Assembly: GCF_900112265.1 (NCBI RefSeq)
Contig: NZ_FOLO01000027.1
Location: forward strand, 1 to 64,000
From: Pseudoalteromonas denitrificans DSM 6059
Lineage (GTDB): Bacteria; Pseudomonadota; Gammaproteobacteria; Enterobacterales; Alteromonadaceae
Direction of reading: 5' to 3'
Length of the DNA stretch: 64,000 nucleotides
Shown here one piece after another: positions 42,865 to 52,675 of the stretch. A program made the position numbers and the translations under genes. Positions within the stretch are counted from its first letter, which is position 1; each line of letters starts with the position of its first letter. The notes under the pieces are model-generated. The model saw nothing but the letters and a program-made list of their open reading frames with translations. It ran no database searches and was not told the origin of the DNA.

Positions 42865-45312
42865 TTAGAATTTATACGATGTACTTATAAAAAAGGTCCG
42901 CCCAACAACATCATATAAGCTAGGGATTGTATTCATATCATTACCATCTGGGACATACTCAGGATCAGTATCAAGTAAGTTTTTAACACCACCATTAATA
43001 CTCCACTGATTATTCATGTTAATTGCTGCAGATACATTATGATAAACGACATCATCTGTTGCATAGGAATTGCCATTATTTTCACCATCCATTCCTTGTA
43101 TATATTGTGCATTATAAAGCAGCGTAAAATCATCAGTTAAATTGACATCTACTGATAAATTAGCCTTAAGTTTTGAATATCCCCCCATATTGCCATCAAT
43201 AGTGCCATCATAACTAACATCATCTTCTTCAAAATTAATTAAGTAAGTTGTATCTAATGCAACTTTATAGCTTTCTTGTCTAAAACTAATATTCCAATCA
43301 ATTCCTGATGTTTTTTGTGAACCAATATTCGTTAATGTTGATGTCATATTATCTAAATTGCCGTCCATTGCGATATTAATCGAATCACAAGCTTCCTGAC
43401 TACCTGCATAACATTCATTCATTTGCGTTTGCACATTCAACCGACTAATCGCATCTGTAATATTAAAGCTCCAATAATCCAGTGTTGTTGACAAACCACT
43501 AGATATTTCCCATACAGCACCAAAAGTTAATGACTCACTTTCTTCTGGTTGTAAGTCTTTATCTCCTGCATAATTTACCAATATTTGCGCATCTTGCGCA
43601 TTACCCCAAGGATCATCTAGATAATCAAAAGAACCTGAGTTACCTGAATAAAGTTCCGAAACATTTGGCGCCCTAAACCCCGTAGCAACAACCGAGCGCA
43701 ACATGAAGCTATCATTAAAGCGATATGTTGCACCTAACTTCCAAGTCATCGCGCTGCCAAAGGTGGAGTAGTTATCAAAACGCGTGGCAGCTTCAACAGC
43801 TAACTCATCGGTAACAGGTAAAGAAAGTTCCGCATACACTGACTGTACAGAATAATTACCAGATGTTGGGTCTTGTTGTGCAGCCGTACTTTCCCCAGCT
43901 TGTGTTATTAAATCAGGCGTATAAAAGCCACTTTCAAAACGATTTTCAATACCGACAGCATACCCTAAATCAAACTCAGTTATTCCACTTAAACCAGCCG
44001 CCATAATGAATTGTTCATTTCCCCCTTTATTAGACTCTGTGTACATGATCCCTGCATCTTGTAAATATGCAGTATCAATGGACTCACCGCTGAACCATAC
44101 ATCTTGATTTACATAAATATCAGCTTCCATATTACCTGCATGTATCGAGTTTTGTACTTTATCAACAGAGTCATTACGGCCATATGTTACTGAAACATCC
44201 CAAGTAGCATCATTATCTAACAAACCTTCAAGTCCTAAAGAGAATCTATATGTATCTGTTGTTTGTTCATAAATACGTGGACCTGCATCAACCATACGAC
44301 GTCTATAGTTTAACTCATCAGGTGTCATACCATTTTCATCTTTAAATTGGTCGGTATATTGGGTATCTAATTTTGATGTATCTAAATCAATATTGGCAGG
44401 TTGTGGTGCCATTTGTTGGTCTGAGTTTCTTCGCGTATACATTAAATCAATATTAAATTGTGTATCTGCATCAATTTCAGTATTAAAGCTAGAAAAAAGA
44501 CTTATCAACTCATTTGGCGTTTGAGCATAACTGTCATTTGTATAATCATAACAATGATCTCTATCTTCAAATCCACCATCACCTGTTGGTGTTTTACCTC
44601 CAAGTGAGCCCTCAGGCACAAAAGAAGAGCAACCAGAGTCAACATGGTCACGGTCACTTTGAATTACTTCACCACGTTTTGAATATTGCGCACCAACAAC
44701 TAAATTACCATTAGAAAAATCCATTCCATGTAAAATACTCATTCCCGAACTTGTACCATCCCCCTGTGCAGCTTGACTTCCTTCAATCGATATTGATGTA
44801 CCCTCATAATTTTTTTTAGTGATGATATTAACAACACCAGAAATTGCATCAGAACCATATACGGCTGACGCCCCATCTTTTAAAATTTCAATAGACTGTA
44901 TCATAGCAACAGGAATCGTATTTAAGTCAACAGATGAGTCAGCCCCAGTACCAGATGACACCATACGACGACCATTTAATAATACAAGCGTGCGATTCTC
45001 CCCCATACCTCGTAAGTTAACTGTTGACGAACCTCCTGATCCATTATTTGAGCTAGAACCTAGGCTCATACCAGCAGCAGCAGGTTGCGTTGATAAAATT
45101 TCGGCAACCGATGTATAACCGCTTTGTGCAATAAAATCGGATGTAATGACAGTAACTGGACTTGCCGTTTCCATATCAGTTCTGTTAATTCGAGAACCCG
45201 TTATTTGGATTTTTTCGATTTCTTCAATTGAAGACTCAACAGCCATTACTTGCATACTAGTGATCAGTGATACTGCTGAAGTAACAGCTAAACTTAACTG
45301 TGATTTTTTCAT
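42865..45312 (-). CDS. TonB-dependent receptor, large
   Basis: The 815-residue outer-membrane receptor has a signal peptide (MKKSQLSLAVTSAVSLITSM, cleavage near MAVE). A TonB box-like IEKIQITGSRI is followed by the plug (VTVITSDFIAQSGYTSVAEI, VNLRGMGENRTLVLLNGRRM, IEILKDGASAVYGSDAISGV). The barrel follows (TGFRAPNVSELYSG, LEPEES-like LQPEESESLTFGAVW) and ends in FFISTSYKF. The plug style is that of oligosaccharide/peptide importers of Alteromonadales. The substrate is not known and no neighbouring enzyme hints at it. AGGG precedes the start. Confidence 0.92.
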   Translation of the reverse strand: MKKSQLSLAVTSAVSLITSMQVMAVESSIEEIEKIQITGSRINRTDMETASPVTVITSDFIAQSGYTSVAEILSTQPAAAGMSLGSSSNNGSGGSSTVNLRGMGENRTLVLLNGRRMVSSGTGADSSVDLNTIPVAMIQSIEILKDGASAVYGSDAISGVVNIITKKNYEGTSISIEGSQAAQGDGTSSGMSILHGMDFSNGNLVVGAQYSKRGEVIQSDRDHVDSGCSSFVPEGSLGGKTPTGDGGFEDRDHCYDYTNDSYAQTPNELISLFSSFNTEIDADTQFNIDLMYTRRNSDQQMAPQPANIDLDTSKLDTQYTDQFKDENGMTPDELNYRRRMVDAGPRIYEQTTDTYRFSLGLEGLLDNDATWDVSVTYGRNDSVDKVQNSIHAGNMEADIYVNQDVWFSGESIDTAYLQDAGIMYTESNKGGNEQFIMAAGLSGITEFDLGYAVGIENRFESGFYTPDLITQAGESTAAQQDPTSGNYSVQSVYAELSLPVTDELAVEAATRFDNYSTFGSAMTWKLGATYRFNDSFMLRSVVATGFRAPNVSELYSGNSGSFDYLDDPWGNAQDAQILVNYAGDKDLQPEESESLTFGAVWEISSGLSTTLDYWSFNITDAISRLNVQTQMNECYAGSQEACDSINIAMDGNLDNMTSTLTNIGSQKTSGIDWNISFRQESYKVALDTTYLINFEEDDVSYDGTIDGNMGGYSKLKANLSVDVNLTDDFTLLYNAQYIQGMDGENNGNSYATDDVVYHNVSAAINMNNQWSINGGVKNLLDTDPEYVPDGNDMNTIPSLYDVVGRTFFISTSYKF

Positions 45313-45785
45313 TTTTATAACCCTACTTGCTTAAATTATTTAACAATAAAAACGCAGGGTAACAACACATCTCATCATGTTGTTACTCGGTTGAGATGCA
45401 AATTAGGGCATTGAAACTGAATAGAAACTGAATGAACGAATAAGTACTGTATTGCATCCATACTCACTCATAGTTGAATGCATTGATGTGAATAAATGTA
45501 ATAACAAATAATATTATTTCATCTTTACATTCAATAAATTATAAATTACAAAAGCTTAAAAATACAAAGTGAAATCATTTACATTTGAGTTGTAAATACT
45601 TGTAATCATCAATTAATACCCTGCATTATGAATAATTAAAAACATAACTAATCGGTTTTTTACTAACTACAATTTGCAGTGATAACATAAAAATAGTCAA
45701 GAGTTTATTTTGAAAGGAGTATTGATTTTTAATACATTGTAAGCTGACAGGTTAAACAATGAACCTGTCATTTTTATATAAAACC
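45313..45785. other. Intergenic region, 473 bp
   Basis: AT-rich leader of the TonB receptor. Beyond the ribosome site, I see no gene, hairpin or known riboswitch. The length leaves room for a regulated promoter. Confidence 0.4.
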
Positions 45786-46487
45786 TTAGATAACCGCAGC
45801 AGATAAACCAAATAGTCCACCAAAAACACCACCCCATACAACAAGCCAACCTAAATGCTTTTTAATCATTGTTTGAATAATATCTTTAACCATCTCAGGC
45901 GTAAGCTCTGTTAAGCGTTTATCTATTATTTCGCCCACTTTATTTTGCATATCTGCAATAACACTGGGTTGCTCTAATTGTTCTCTTAATAACTCACTGA
46001 ACTCCTCAGTTTGAGTCATATCAACGATTGATGCTTTCATTTTGATAATAAAAGGGTCTTTTAATGGTACTAAAGCTTCTGTTCCACCAAACATGGCAAG
46101 CATGCCGCCAAAAGACGACTCTTGCACTACATCTACTAAAGTATCAAACGCAGGAGACAAATCAACTTTATCTATAATAGGTGAAAATTCAAACTGGTGT
46201 GCTTGACCATTTTGCTCCGACATAAAGTTATCAATATTTTCTTTTGTGAAAAACTGTTCCATTATCATTGATTTTATTGCTGACTTAAATTGCATGAAAT
46301 TTGCGGGGATCACACCTGAGCCATATAATAGCGGAACTTTTTCAAATAACATATGAACGGCAAGCCAGTTAGTAAATGCGCCCGACAATGCAAATAAACC
46401 AACCATTTTAACGATTTCTTGCTCACTTAAAAAACCAACGACTGCTAAAATTAAAGCTAAAAAATTTGTTATTACACTTTTGTTCAA
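45786..46487 (-). CDS. DUF445 family membrane protein
   Basis: The 233-residue protein starts at TTG 46487 behind GGAG. N-terminal hydrophobic helices (FLALILAVVGFLSEQEIVKM, LFALSGAFTNWLAVHMLFE) and KVPLLYGSGVIPANFMQFKS are typical of DUF445. A helical soluble middle follows and it ends in a hydrophobic anchor (WLVVWGGVFGGLFGLSAAVI). The family function is unknown. Its divergent neighbour is the fructosamine kinase, with a solo repeat end between them. Confidence 0.85.
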   Translation of the reverse strand: MNKSVITNFLALILAVVGFLSEQEIVKMVGLFALSGAFTNWLAVHMLFEKVPLLYGSGVIPANFMQFKSAIKSMIMEQFFTKENIDNFMSEQNGQAHQFEFSPIIDKVDLSPAFDTLVDVVQESSFGGMLAMFGGTEALVPLKDPFIIKMKASIVDMTQTEEFSELLREQLEQPSVIADMQNKVGEIIDKRLTELTPEMVKDIIQTMIKKHLGWLVVWGGVFGGLFGLSAAVI

Positions 46488-46544
46488 GATCCTACTCCAC
46501 TAATATTCTTAGTTATAACTTAATCACTATCGGTTTAATGTATT

Positions 46545-46595
46545 ATTTACACCCATTTCAATTCAAGATGCAGTTTCTAATTTTAAGCTGATACA
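46545..46595 (+). repeat. Solo end of dispersed repeat
   Basis: TTACACCCATTTCAATTCAA followed by GATGCAGTTTCTAATTTTAA resembles the left ends at 5625 and 53348. No inverse partner is seen within 200 bp, so this is a degenerate fragment. Confidence 0.45.
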
Positions 46596-46716
46596 AACCC
46601 CTCTACAAGCTATCTGTTTGTTATTTTAAAAAACAATGCCTAACTTATATTTATTTGCCATACTCTTTATGCGCTAACAAGGTCATATCAATCTAAACTG
46701 ACAAAGTGAGCAAATA

Positions 46717-47586
46717 ATGTGGCACGCAATATCAAAACATATTAGTGAAGAGTTACATTTCGATTTTGTTATTCAACATAAGCAGCAATTAAAATCTCAC
46801 TCTAACCATTCTTTTTTTAAAATAAGTGATAATAATCATCATTATTTTGTAAAACTTGCGCCATATCATTTTAAAGAGAATTTTGAATGTGAAACATTCA
46901 ATCTCGCTGAACTTACAAATAAAAGTATATTTTTCATTCCTGATTGTATCTGTACAGGTAGTACACTTGCACATAGTTATGTTGTTTTAGAATGGTTGGA
47001 ATTTCAAAATAATAGTGAACAAAACTGGGCAGAATTTGGTATTACACTCGCAAAAATGCATAACAAACATGAACAAGCTATGTTCGGCTGGGAACATGAT
47101 AATTTTATTGCTTCAACTTTGCAGCCAAACAAATGGCACAAAAATTGGTGTTATTTTTTCTCTGAACAAAGAATTGGTTGGCAACTTCAGTTATTACAAG
47201 AAAAGGGTTTTAACCTGTGTAATATTAATGATGTGGTCAGTTTAGTCAAAAATAAATTACATCGCCATACGACCGTTTTACCAAGTTTATTACACGGTGA
47301 TTTATGGAGAGGCAATACAGGTTTTGTTAAAGGTAAACCCGCCATATTTGATGGTGCCTGTTATTATGGTGATCGTGAAACAGATATTGCTATGACAGAA
47401 CTCTTTGGCCCTTTTCCTGATACCTTTTATCAAGCCTATGAAAAAACATACCCATTACAAAAAGGCTATCTTTTGCGAAAAAAAATATACCAACTCTATC
47501 ACCTACTAAATCATGCAAACCTCTTTCAGGGCCATTATTTGATTGATGCACAAGAACATATAAAATCAATTTTTGATCAAGAATAA
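46717..47586 (+). CDS. Fructosamine/ketosamine-3-kinase family protein
   Basis: The 289-residue protein has the fructosamine kinase fold. The N-lobe has YFVKLAPYHFKENFECE (ATP-binding Lys). The C-lobe has a catalytic loop LPSLLHGDLWRGNTGFVKGK (HGDLWRGN, about 195-202) and a metal-binding GACYYGDRETDIAMTELFG. Relatives (E. coli YniA) phosphorylate sugar adducts on proteins to start deglycation. The size and order are complete. GTGAG precedes the start. Confidence 0.9.
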   Translation: MWHAISKHISEELHFDFVIQHKQQLKSHSNHSFFKISDNNHHYFVKLAPYHFKENFECETFNLAELTNKSIFFIPDCICTGSTLAHSYVVLEWLEFQNNSEQNWAEFGITLAKMHNKHEQAMFGWEHDNFIASTLQPNKWHKNWCYFFSEQRIGWQLQLLQEKGFNLCNINDVVSLVKNKLHRHTTVLPSLLHGDLWRGNTGFVKGKPAIFDGACYYGDRETDIAMTELFGPFPDTFYQAYEKTYPLQKGYLLRKKIYQLYHLLNHANLFQGHYLIDAQEHIKSIFDQE

Positions 47587-47680
47587 TAGATTAATAAAAA
47601 ACCACAAGCTGAGTTTTCCTAATACGAAATTGCCAACTACACTTTAATTATTGCGTTATAAGCAACAAAGTGAGCTGACA

Positions 47681-47875
47681 ATGAAAGACTACAAAATGCA
47701 AAGAATAAGTTGCCCACACTGTGGCCATCATGTCTTAGTTGAAGTAGATACAACCAGTGGCGATCAGGACTATTATGAAGACTGTGCAGCCTGCTGCAAT
47801 CCAATTCACTTAAACATGCACATTGATAGAGCTTATAACAAAGTAGAATTGCATATAGATAACGATGATGAATAA
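47681..47875 (+). CDS. CPXCG motif-containing zinc ribbon protein
   Basis: The protein has about 64 residues from ATG 47681; the frame opens at TTG 47651. Two cysteine pairs (ISCPHCGHH and CAACCNPI) form a zinc ribbon. The tail is acidic (DNDDE). It belongs to the small CPXCG family of unknown role, usually near DNA/RNA or metabolic genes. It follows the fructosamine kinase by about 95 bp and may be co-transcribed. Confidence 0.8.
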   Translation: MKDYKMQRISCPHCGHHVLVEVDTTSGDQDYYEDCAACCNPIHLNMHIDRAYNKVELHIDNDDE

Positions 47876-47895
47876 TTTATATAAGCTCAAATCAT

Positions 47896-48522
47896 CTACA
47901 TGTTATTTTTCATATATCGCTCAACAGTATTGATAATTGTATAAGTTTGTTGGTCAACTTCTATGTTTATTTTGTCATTCACATTAGCTAAGCCCAGGTT
48001 AGTTATTTTTAGAGTTTCAGGAATAAGGTGTACATAAAAACTACTTTCATTCACATCACCAACCGTTAGACTTGCCCCATTAATGCTCACAAAACCTTTA
48101 TGAATTATATATTTCATCCAATTATTATCGACTGTAAATTTGAAGCTACAATTATCGCCTGAGTAATTAATATCACTTAATACAGCTGTTGTATGAATAT
48201 GACCTGATACAATATGGCCACCAAGCTCAGTACCAAAGCATACTGAACGTTCAAAGTTAACCTTTTGACCTTGAATTAATAAGCCTAAATTGGTAAGTCT
48301 TAATGTTTCATCTATGATATCAAAATATACTTGTCCAACGACATCTCGGATCCCAAGCTCAAAATGCACAACCGTTAAACAACATCCATTTATAGCAATA
48401 CTTGCTCCTAAGTCTAAATGTTGTAGATACTGACCCGGAACTGAAAGCACTAACCTTTTTATTCCTTGTAATTCACTCACTGAGATCACAGTTGCCTGTG
48501 TTTGAACAATACCTGTAAACAT
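47896..48522 (-). CDS. ribE: Riboflavin synthase alpha chain
   Basis: The 208-residue enzyme begins MFTGIVQTQATVISVSE and has two lumazine-binding halves (about 1-95 and 96-190). It converts two 6,7-dimethyl-8-ribityllumazine molecules to riboflavin. Recognisable are INGCCLTVV, GQKVNFERSVCFGTELGGHI and SINGASLTVGDV. AGGT precedes ATG 48522. It is divergent from the MATE gene, a common order in Alteromonadales and Vibrio. Confidence 0.93.
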   Translation of the reverse strand: MFTGIVQTQATVISVSELQGIKRLVLSVPGQYLQHLDLGASIAINGCCLTVVHFELGIRDVVGQVYFDIIDETLRLTNLGLLIQGQKVNFERSVCFGTELGGHIVSGHIHTTAVLSDINYSGDNCSFKFTVDNNWMKYIIHKGFVSINGASLTVGDVNESSFYVHLIPETLKITNLGLANVNDKINIEVDQQTYTIINTVERYMKNNM

Positions 48523-48593
48523 TTATATTTACCTAAAGTGTTATAAATTAGAATATAATCTGATTCTCCTTATTTTTTATCATATAGGCAAGT

Positions 48594-49964
48594 ATGAGAT
48601 TTTGTTTATGGGAAGCAAAGTACCTGCTTCGACTCGCAATTCCAGTATTTTTTGCACAAGTAATCCTCGTTTTAATGGGTGTTGTTGACACTATAATGGC
48701 GGGACAAGTAAGTCAGTTTGATTTGGCCGCACTGTCTATCGCTTCAGGGCTTTGGAATCCGATACTATTGAGTTTACAAGGAATTTTACTTGCATTAACC
48801 GGTATAGTTGCTCACCTTTTTGGTGCAAAAAGAATTACAGATGTTCGTATACAATTTCATCAAGCACTCTATTTATCAATAATACTGTCATTATTTGGTT
48901 TGTTTCTAATAAATCAGTTACATTTAATTATTGGCCTCATAAACATTGAACCGCAAGTAATTGAGCTCACTTTAGCTTATTTAAATTATGTGAAATGGGG
49001 CCTACCAGGTTTTTTAATTTATTGTATTTTTAGAAATGTAAGCGAAGGAATGACACTTACTAAACCTGCACTTTATATCAGCATCATTGGCTTAGCAGTC
49101 AATATACCTACTAATTATATATTTATTTATGGGAAATTAGGCTTACCTGAGTTAGGGGGTGCCGGTTGTGGCATTGCAACTGCGATTGTATTTTGGTGCA
49201 TGGCACTCAGCCAAATAATTTACACCTATTCAAGTAAAAAATTACAAGGGAAATTTTTATTAAGCCAATTTAAAGTGCCTGACCTCTCTATCATGGCCAG
49301 CATATTTAAAATGGGAATACCAATTTCGCTTGCTACATTTTTTGAAGTAACCTTATTTGCCTGTATTCCCTTATTTATAGCGAACTTAGGCGCAGTGGTT
49401 GTATCTGGGCACCAAGTTGCAGCGAGTGTTTCAACTGTGCTCTTTATGATGCCATTAAGCTTATCTATGGCTATTTGTATTCGTGTAGGTAATTTATACG
49501 GTCAAAAACAATATAAGAAATTAAAAAGCACTATTTTTACCAGTTTCTTATTGGCAATTGCGATTTCAATTATTGTTGCATCAAGTACCTTTTTAGGTCG
49601 CACTTGGATCAGTACTATCTATTCAGATGTACCAGAAGTAATTGCTCTTGCATCGTCCATATTGATTTTAGCCTGTTTTTATCAGCTACCTGATGCAATA
49701 CAAGTTGCAGCAAATGGTGTATTACGAGGGTTAAAATACACAACCCCAATTTCGTACATCACATTCATAAGCTATTGGCTCATTGGATTTAGTTTTGGCT
49801 ATGTTTTAGGCAAAACAAATTTAATCGTCTCTCCAATGGGCGCTCAAGGATTTTGGTTAGGCATTATTATTGGTTTATCTGTTGCATCATTTTTAATGAT
49901 TCTAACGGTTAAAAACCGTTTAACACGTACGCCATTTAATAACGGAAATATGGATATCAAATAA
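48594..49964 (+). CDS. norM: MATE family efflux transporter, NorM-type
   Basis: The 456-residue inner-membrane antiporter has twelve helices in two halves. Typical NorM motifs are LRLAIPVFFAQVILVLMGVV, DTIMAGQVSQFDLAALSIAS and GIPISLATFFEVTLFACIPL. It exports cationic drugs in exchange for Na+ or H+. The start ATG 48594 follows AGGCAAGT. It lies divergent to ribE with a 70-bp shared promoter region. Confidence 0.92.
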   Translation: MRFCLWEAKYLLRLAIPVFFAQVILVLMGVVDTIMAGQVSQFDLAALSIASGLWNPILLSLQGILLALTGIVAHLFGAKRITDVRIQFHQALYLSIILSLFGLFLINQLHLIIGLINIEPQVIELTLAYLNYVKWGLPGFLIYCIFRNVSEGMTLTKPALYISIIGLAVNIPTNYIFIYGKLGLPELGGAGCGIATAIVFWCMALSQIIYTYSSKKLQGKFLLSQFKVPDLSIMASIFKMGIPISLATFFEVTLFACIPLFIANLGAVVVSGHQVAASVSTVLFMMPLSLSMAICIRVGNLYGQKQYKKLKSTIFTSFLLAIAISIIVASSTFLGRTWISTIYSDVPEVIALASSILILACFYQLPDAIQVAANGVLRGLKYTTPISYITFISYWLIGFSFGYVLGKTNLIVSPMGAQGFWLGIIIGLSVASFLMILTVKNRLTRTPFNNGNMDIK

Positions 49965-50129
49965 ACATGTATAATTTTTTAGCTAAATGATTAAATAATC
50001 TAAAACGGTGAAAAAGAAAGACTAAAAAAACAGCAAACAAACCAATAAACCAAAATGTTACTTGATCCCAATTAAAAGTCGCTATATATTAGCGGCTTGT
50101 TGAGAGGCTAAAGACCTTAACATATAAAT

Positions 50130-50205
50130 GCTCGCTTAACTCAGTTGGTAGAGTGCCGCCATGACATGGCGTAGGTCACTGGTTCAAGTCCAGTAGCGAG
50201 CACCA
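50130..50205 (+). tRNA. tRNA-Val (GAC), copy 1
   Basis: The 76-nt gene has acceptor GCTCGCT/AGCGAGC with encoded ACCA. D arm ACTC...GAGT, anticodon arm CCGCC-ATGACAT-GGCGT and T arm ACTGG-TTCAAGT-CCAGT complete it. The anticodon GAC reads valine GUC/GUU. The 27-43 pair would be a C-U mismatch. Confidence 0.9.
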
Positions 50206-50231
50206 TTTATATTCAACATAAGCTTTATTAG

Positions 50232-50307
50232 GCTCGCTTAACTCAGTTGGTAGAGTGCCGCCATGACATGGCGTAGGTCACTGGTTCAAGTCCAGTAGCG
50301 AGCACCA
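50232..50307 (+). tRNA. tRNA-Val (GAC), copy 2
   Basis: Identical to the copy at 50130-50205, 26 bp downstream and co-directional. The pair is probably one transcript and a recent tandem duplication. Confidence 0.9.
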
Positions 50308-50316
50308 TTTTTTAAC

Positions 50317-51006
50317 TCATACTCCTTCAAATTCAGATAAATCAAACTCAACATCATCAATTTCAAATAATTCAAAATCACAATCGCTAACATCTAGTTT
50401 TATTTCGCTTAATGCACATCCTAGTTGATAAAATAAACCGACACCCAGCTCTATTGATGAACAAATTTTCATTACTTGTGCTTTTAACTCGTGAGCATTT
50501 TCATTTAATTCAAGTGCTTTTTGCCAATCTGCAAACATAGCAACTAAATTCAATGTCGCATCACATTCCTTTGCTAAATTAGCGCCTTTCCTAAAGTGTG
50601 GAATTGAATCAAGAAGGTTAAAATCTTCTTGCCATATACTATAAGTGAGTTGTGTGCCTTTAATATAACCTTCACACCACTGTGCTAAACCTAAACTAGG
50701 GCATTCGTCTTGAGTAGATAATTTATAATGTTTGATTAAGGAAAACTCTCCTTGAGATAAAGCCGTATCTATATGATTGAATATGTCCACCCAAGCTGTA
50801 TGAATTGGACCTGGACCATATATCTGCTTAAAGCCCTCTTCTGCATTACCTGCAATCAATTCTTCTAAGTTAGCTTCTTCCAGGTATTCTGGGCAGGAAA
50901 TAAAACAAGTCATTGCTCCTAGCATATTATCTATCGTAAAGCCGCTTGTGCAATATGGGCTCATCAGAAATGCGTCCATAATTATTAATGATGATCTATT
51001 TAACAT
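50317..51006 (-). CDS. UPF0149 (YecA/YgfB-like) protein
   Basis: The 229-residue protein resembles the UPF0149 family. DAFLMSPYCTSGFTIDNMLG near the start corresponds to the LDGFLTA-type motif, and LAQWCEGYIKG lies near the middle (WC-GF-G). The tail is strongly acidic (EIDDVEFDLSEFEGV). The YecA zinc-binding SEC-C end is absent. The function is unknown. It is convergent to the tRNA pair, about 10 bp from the CCA end. Confidence 0.7.
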   Translation of the reverse strand: MLNRSSLIIMDAFLMSPYCTSGFTIDNMLGAMTCFISCPEYLEEANLEELIAGNAEEGFKQIYGPGPIHTAWVDIFNHIDTALSQGEFSLIKHYKLSTQDECPSLGLAQWCEGYIKGTQLTYSIWQEDFNLLDSIPHFRKGANLAKECDATLNLVAMFADWQKALELNENAHELKAQVMKICSSIELGVGLFYQLGCALSEIKLDVSDCDFELFEIDDVEFDLSEFEGV

Positions 51007-51195
51007 TACATTGAGGTTTGTTGTTTAGACTTGAATTTCAGTATAGCTGTTATAACTAAATCCGCTATAGTATTTTATGCTGTACTTTTGAGTAATTGTA
51101 CTTACATTATAGGATAAGATAGAAAACAACAATATATTGAATGATGAACCTCAGTAATTTCCTGAATAAAAATTACTGAGTTTAACTGTTAAGCA

Positions 51196-51864
51196 TTACT
51201 TTTCAATAAATGGAACTATTTTACTTGGTGCAGATGAAAACCTTATAGTTTGCATGTCATCTTCCCAATCATCATTTATGACAACCTTACATTTAAAATC
51301 AGAACAATTCATTACAGACTCATTTTTTGATAATAAGGTAACTGGTTCATCAAAAATAAGTGTGATCCCAACGATATCTGGCATTAAAAACCCGAATACA
51401 GTACTTAAAACAAAACCGGATAAGTCATCCATCAAATCACTTAATTCAGTATATACTTCAAATAAGTCATTTTTAGCTAACTGTGTTTTATCACTACCCG
51501 ATGCCTCTATTTGCATAACCAACTGGCATTCATCTTTTGGGTTTTGAGTCTGTGCAATAACAATTGCTTTATCTTTATCTAATTTTTCATCAAATGGCAA
51601 TAAAAGTTCCATATTAGGCGAAAATGTTAAGGGAAACTCCTGTTGCTCTGTAATAATCTGTCCGTGTGATAAAATACAACTTTTACCACTCTTTAATTCT
51701 TTTAAATAAAAACCCACTTTAGCCCTATTATATTCTCCCTTATTTACCACTTTCATTCGATCATAAAAACCGTCATAAGCAACAACAAACTCTTTTGCTG
51801 ATGAAAGAAAACTAGAAAATACTAAAACAGAGCTGCAAACTAAAATAAAAAATTGTTTATTCAC
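51196..51864 (-). CDS. DUF2987-like exported protein
   Basis: The 222-residue precursor has a signal peptide (MNKQFFILVCSSVLVFSSFL, cleavage near SAKE). It then opens VVAYDGFYDRMKVVNKGEYN, the YDGFYDRLK-type signature of DUF2987 proteins of Shewanella-like bacteria. The mature part is a beta-rich periplasmic domain with paired Cys (SCILSHG, DECQLVM). It starts at GTG 51864, overlapping the bax-like gene by 8 bp, so both are one operon. The role is unknown, perhaps cell-envelope related. Confidence 0.7.
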   Translation of the reverse strand: MNKQFFILVCSSVLVFSSFLSSAKEFVVAYDGFYDRMKVVNKGEYNRAKVGFYLKELKSGKSCILSHGQIITEQQEFPLTFSPNMELLLPFDEKLDKDKAIVIAQTQNPKDECQLVMQIEASGSDKTQLAKNDLFEVYTELSDLMDDLSGFVLSTVFGFLMPDIVGITLIFDEPVTLLSKNESVMNCSDFKCKVVINDDWEDDMQTIRFSSAPSKIVPFIEK

Positions 51865-52675
51865 TAAAATATTCCTGATTTAAACGTATCATATGGCTAA
51901 TTTCATTAACATAGGCTTCTCCTCGCTCAGAGTATGCTAATAATCCTTGTGCTAAACCTTCTGCCGTAGGGGTTTGCTGAATTTTTCTTTGGTGGGCTCT
52001 TATTTTCCTCAAAGATCGATATGCGCGATTAGTATTAATATTATAAAAATAAGCATTAACTGCTGCCCGTACAGTTTGATAAGCTGCAACTTCATGACCC
52101 GCACCAGAGTTTCTATTTTTAGGTACCATTCCACAGCCTTTTCTATAACACCATTGGCCAAAAAAATTTAAACCTATTTTTGCAAAGCGAGAAGTTCCCC
52201 AGGCTGACTCATTAGCAGCCTGCATCAAGGCTAATTCTCTGGGTACAATATCTACTCGCTCCAAAGCTAATGAAATACCTTCAACATCAACTTTATGCTT
52301 AACCTTATATTGCTTAAAAATAGCAATAACTTGGTTTAATTGTTTATCGGCTAAATTATCATCAAATTGCAACATCATAAGTGCAATTTCTAACTGGGCT
52401 CTTTGCTGTAATATTTGCTTATTTACAGCTTTCACATGCGGCTTTATAAAATTGAAAAATGTTTTCTTTTTTAATTTTATATCTTTTATTGCTAAAAAAT
52501 CAGGGAGTTTTACTGTGTGTAATGGTTTTTCTTCTATCACTTTTACAGTTTTATTTATGACAATATCTTCTTCTGCTACTTGCTCTGTTTTTTTTGGTGG
52601 GTTAATTAAAAATGGATAAACTATACCGTACAGGGTAAAAGTGATCACGCACAAACGTAATACGCTCTTAAACAT
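51857..52675 (-). CDS. Bax-like glucosaminidase-domain protein
   Basis: The 272-residue protein has one N-terminal hydrophobic segment (LRLCVITFTLYGIVYPFLI), so it is a periplasm-facing anchored protein. The C-terminal domain (about 120-270) has ALMQAANESAWGTSRFAKIG, NFFGQWCYRKGCGMVPKNR and NAYFYNINTNRAYRSLR, as in E. coli Bax of the glucosaminidase family. The Glu in ANESAWG is the expected catalytic acid. It likely cleaves peptidoglycan glycan strands. AGGAAC precedes the ATG. Confidence 0.88.
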   Translation of the reverse strand: MFKSVLRLCVITFTLYGIVYPFLINPPKKTEQVAEEDIVINKTVKVIEEKPLHTVKLPDFLAIKDIKLKKKTFFNFIKPHVKAVNKQILQQRAQLEIALMMLQFDDNLADKQLNQVIAIFKQYKVKHKVDVEGISLALERVDIVPRELALMQAANESAWGTSRFAKIGLNFFGQWCYRKGCGMVPKNRNSGAGHEVAAYQTVRAAVNAYFYNINTNRAYRSLRKIRAHQRKIQQTPTAEGLAQGLLAYSERGEAYVNEISHMIRLNQEYFSE

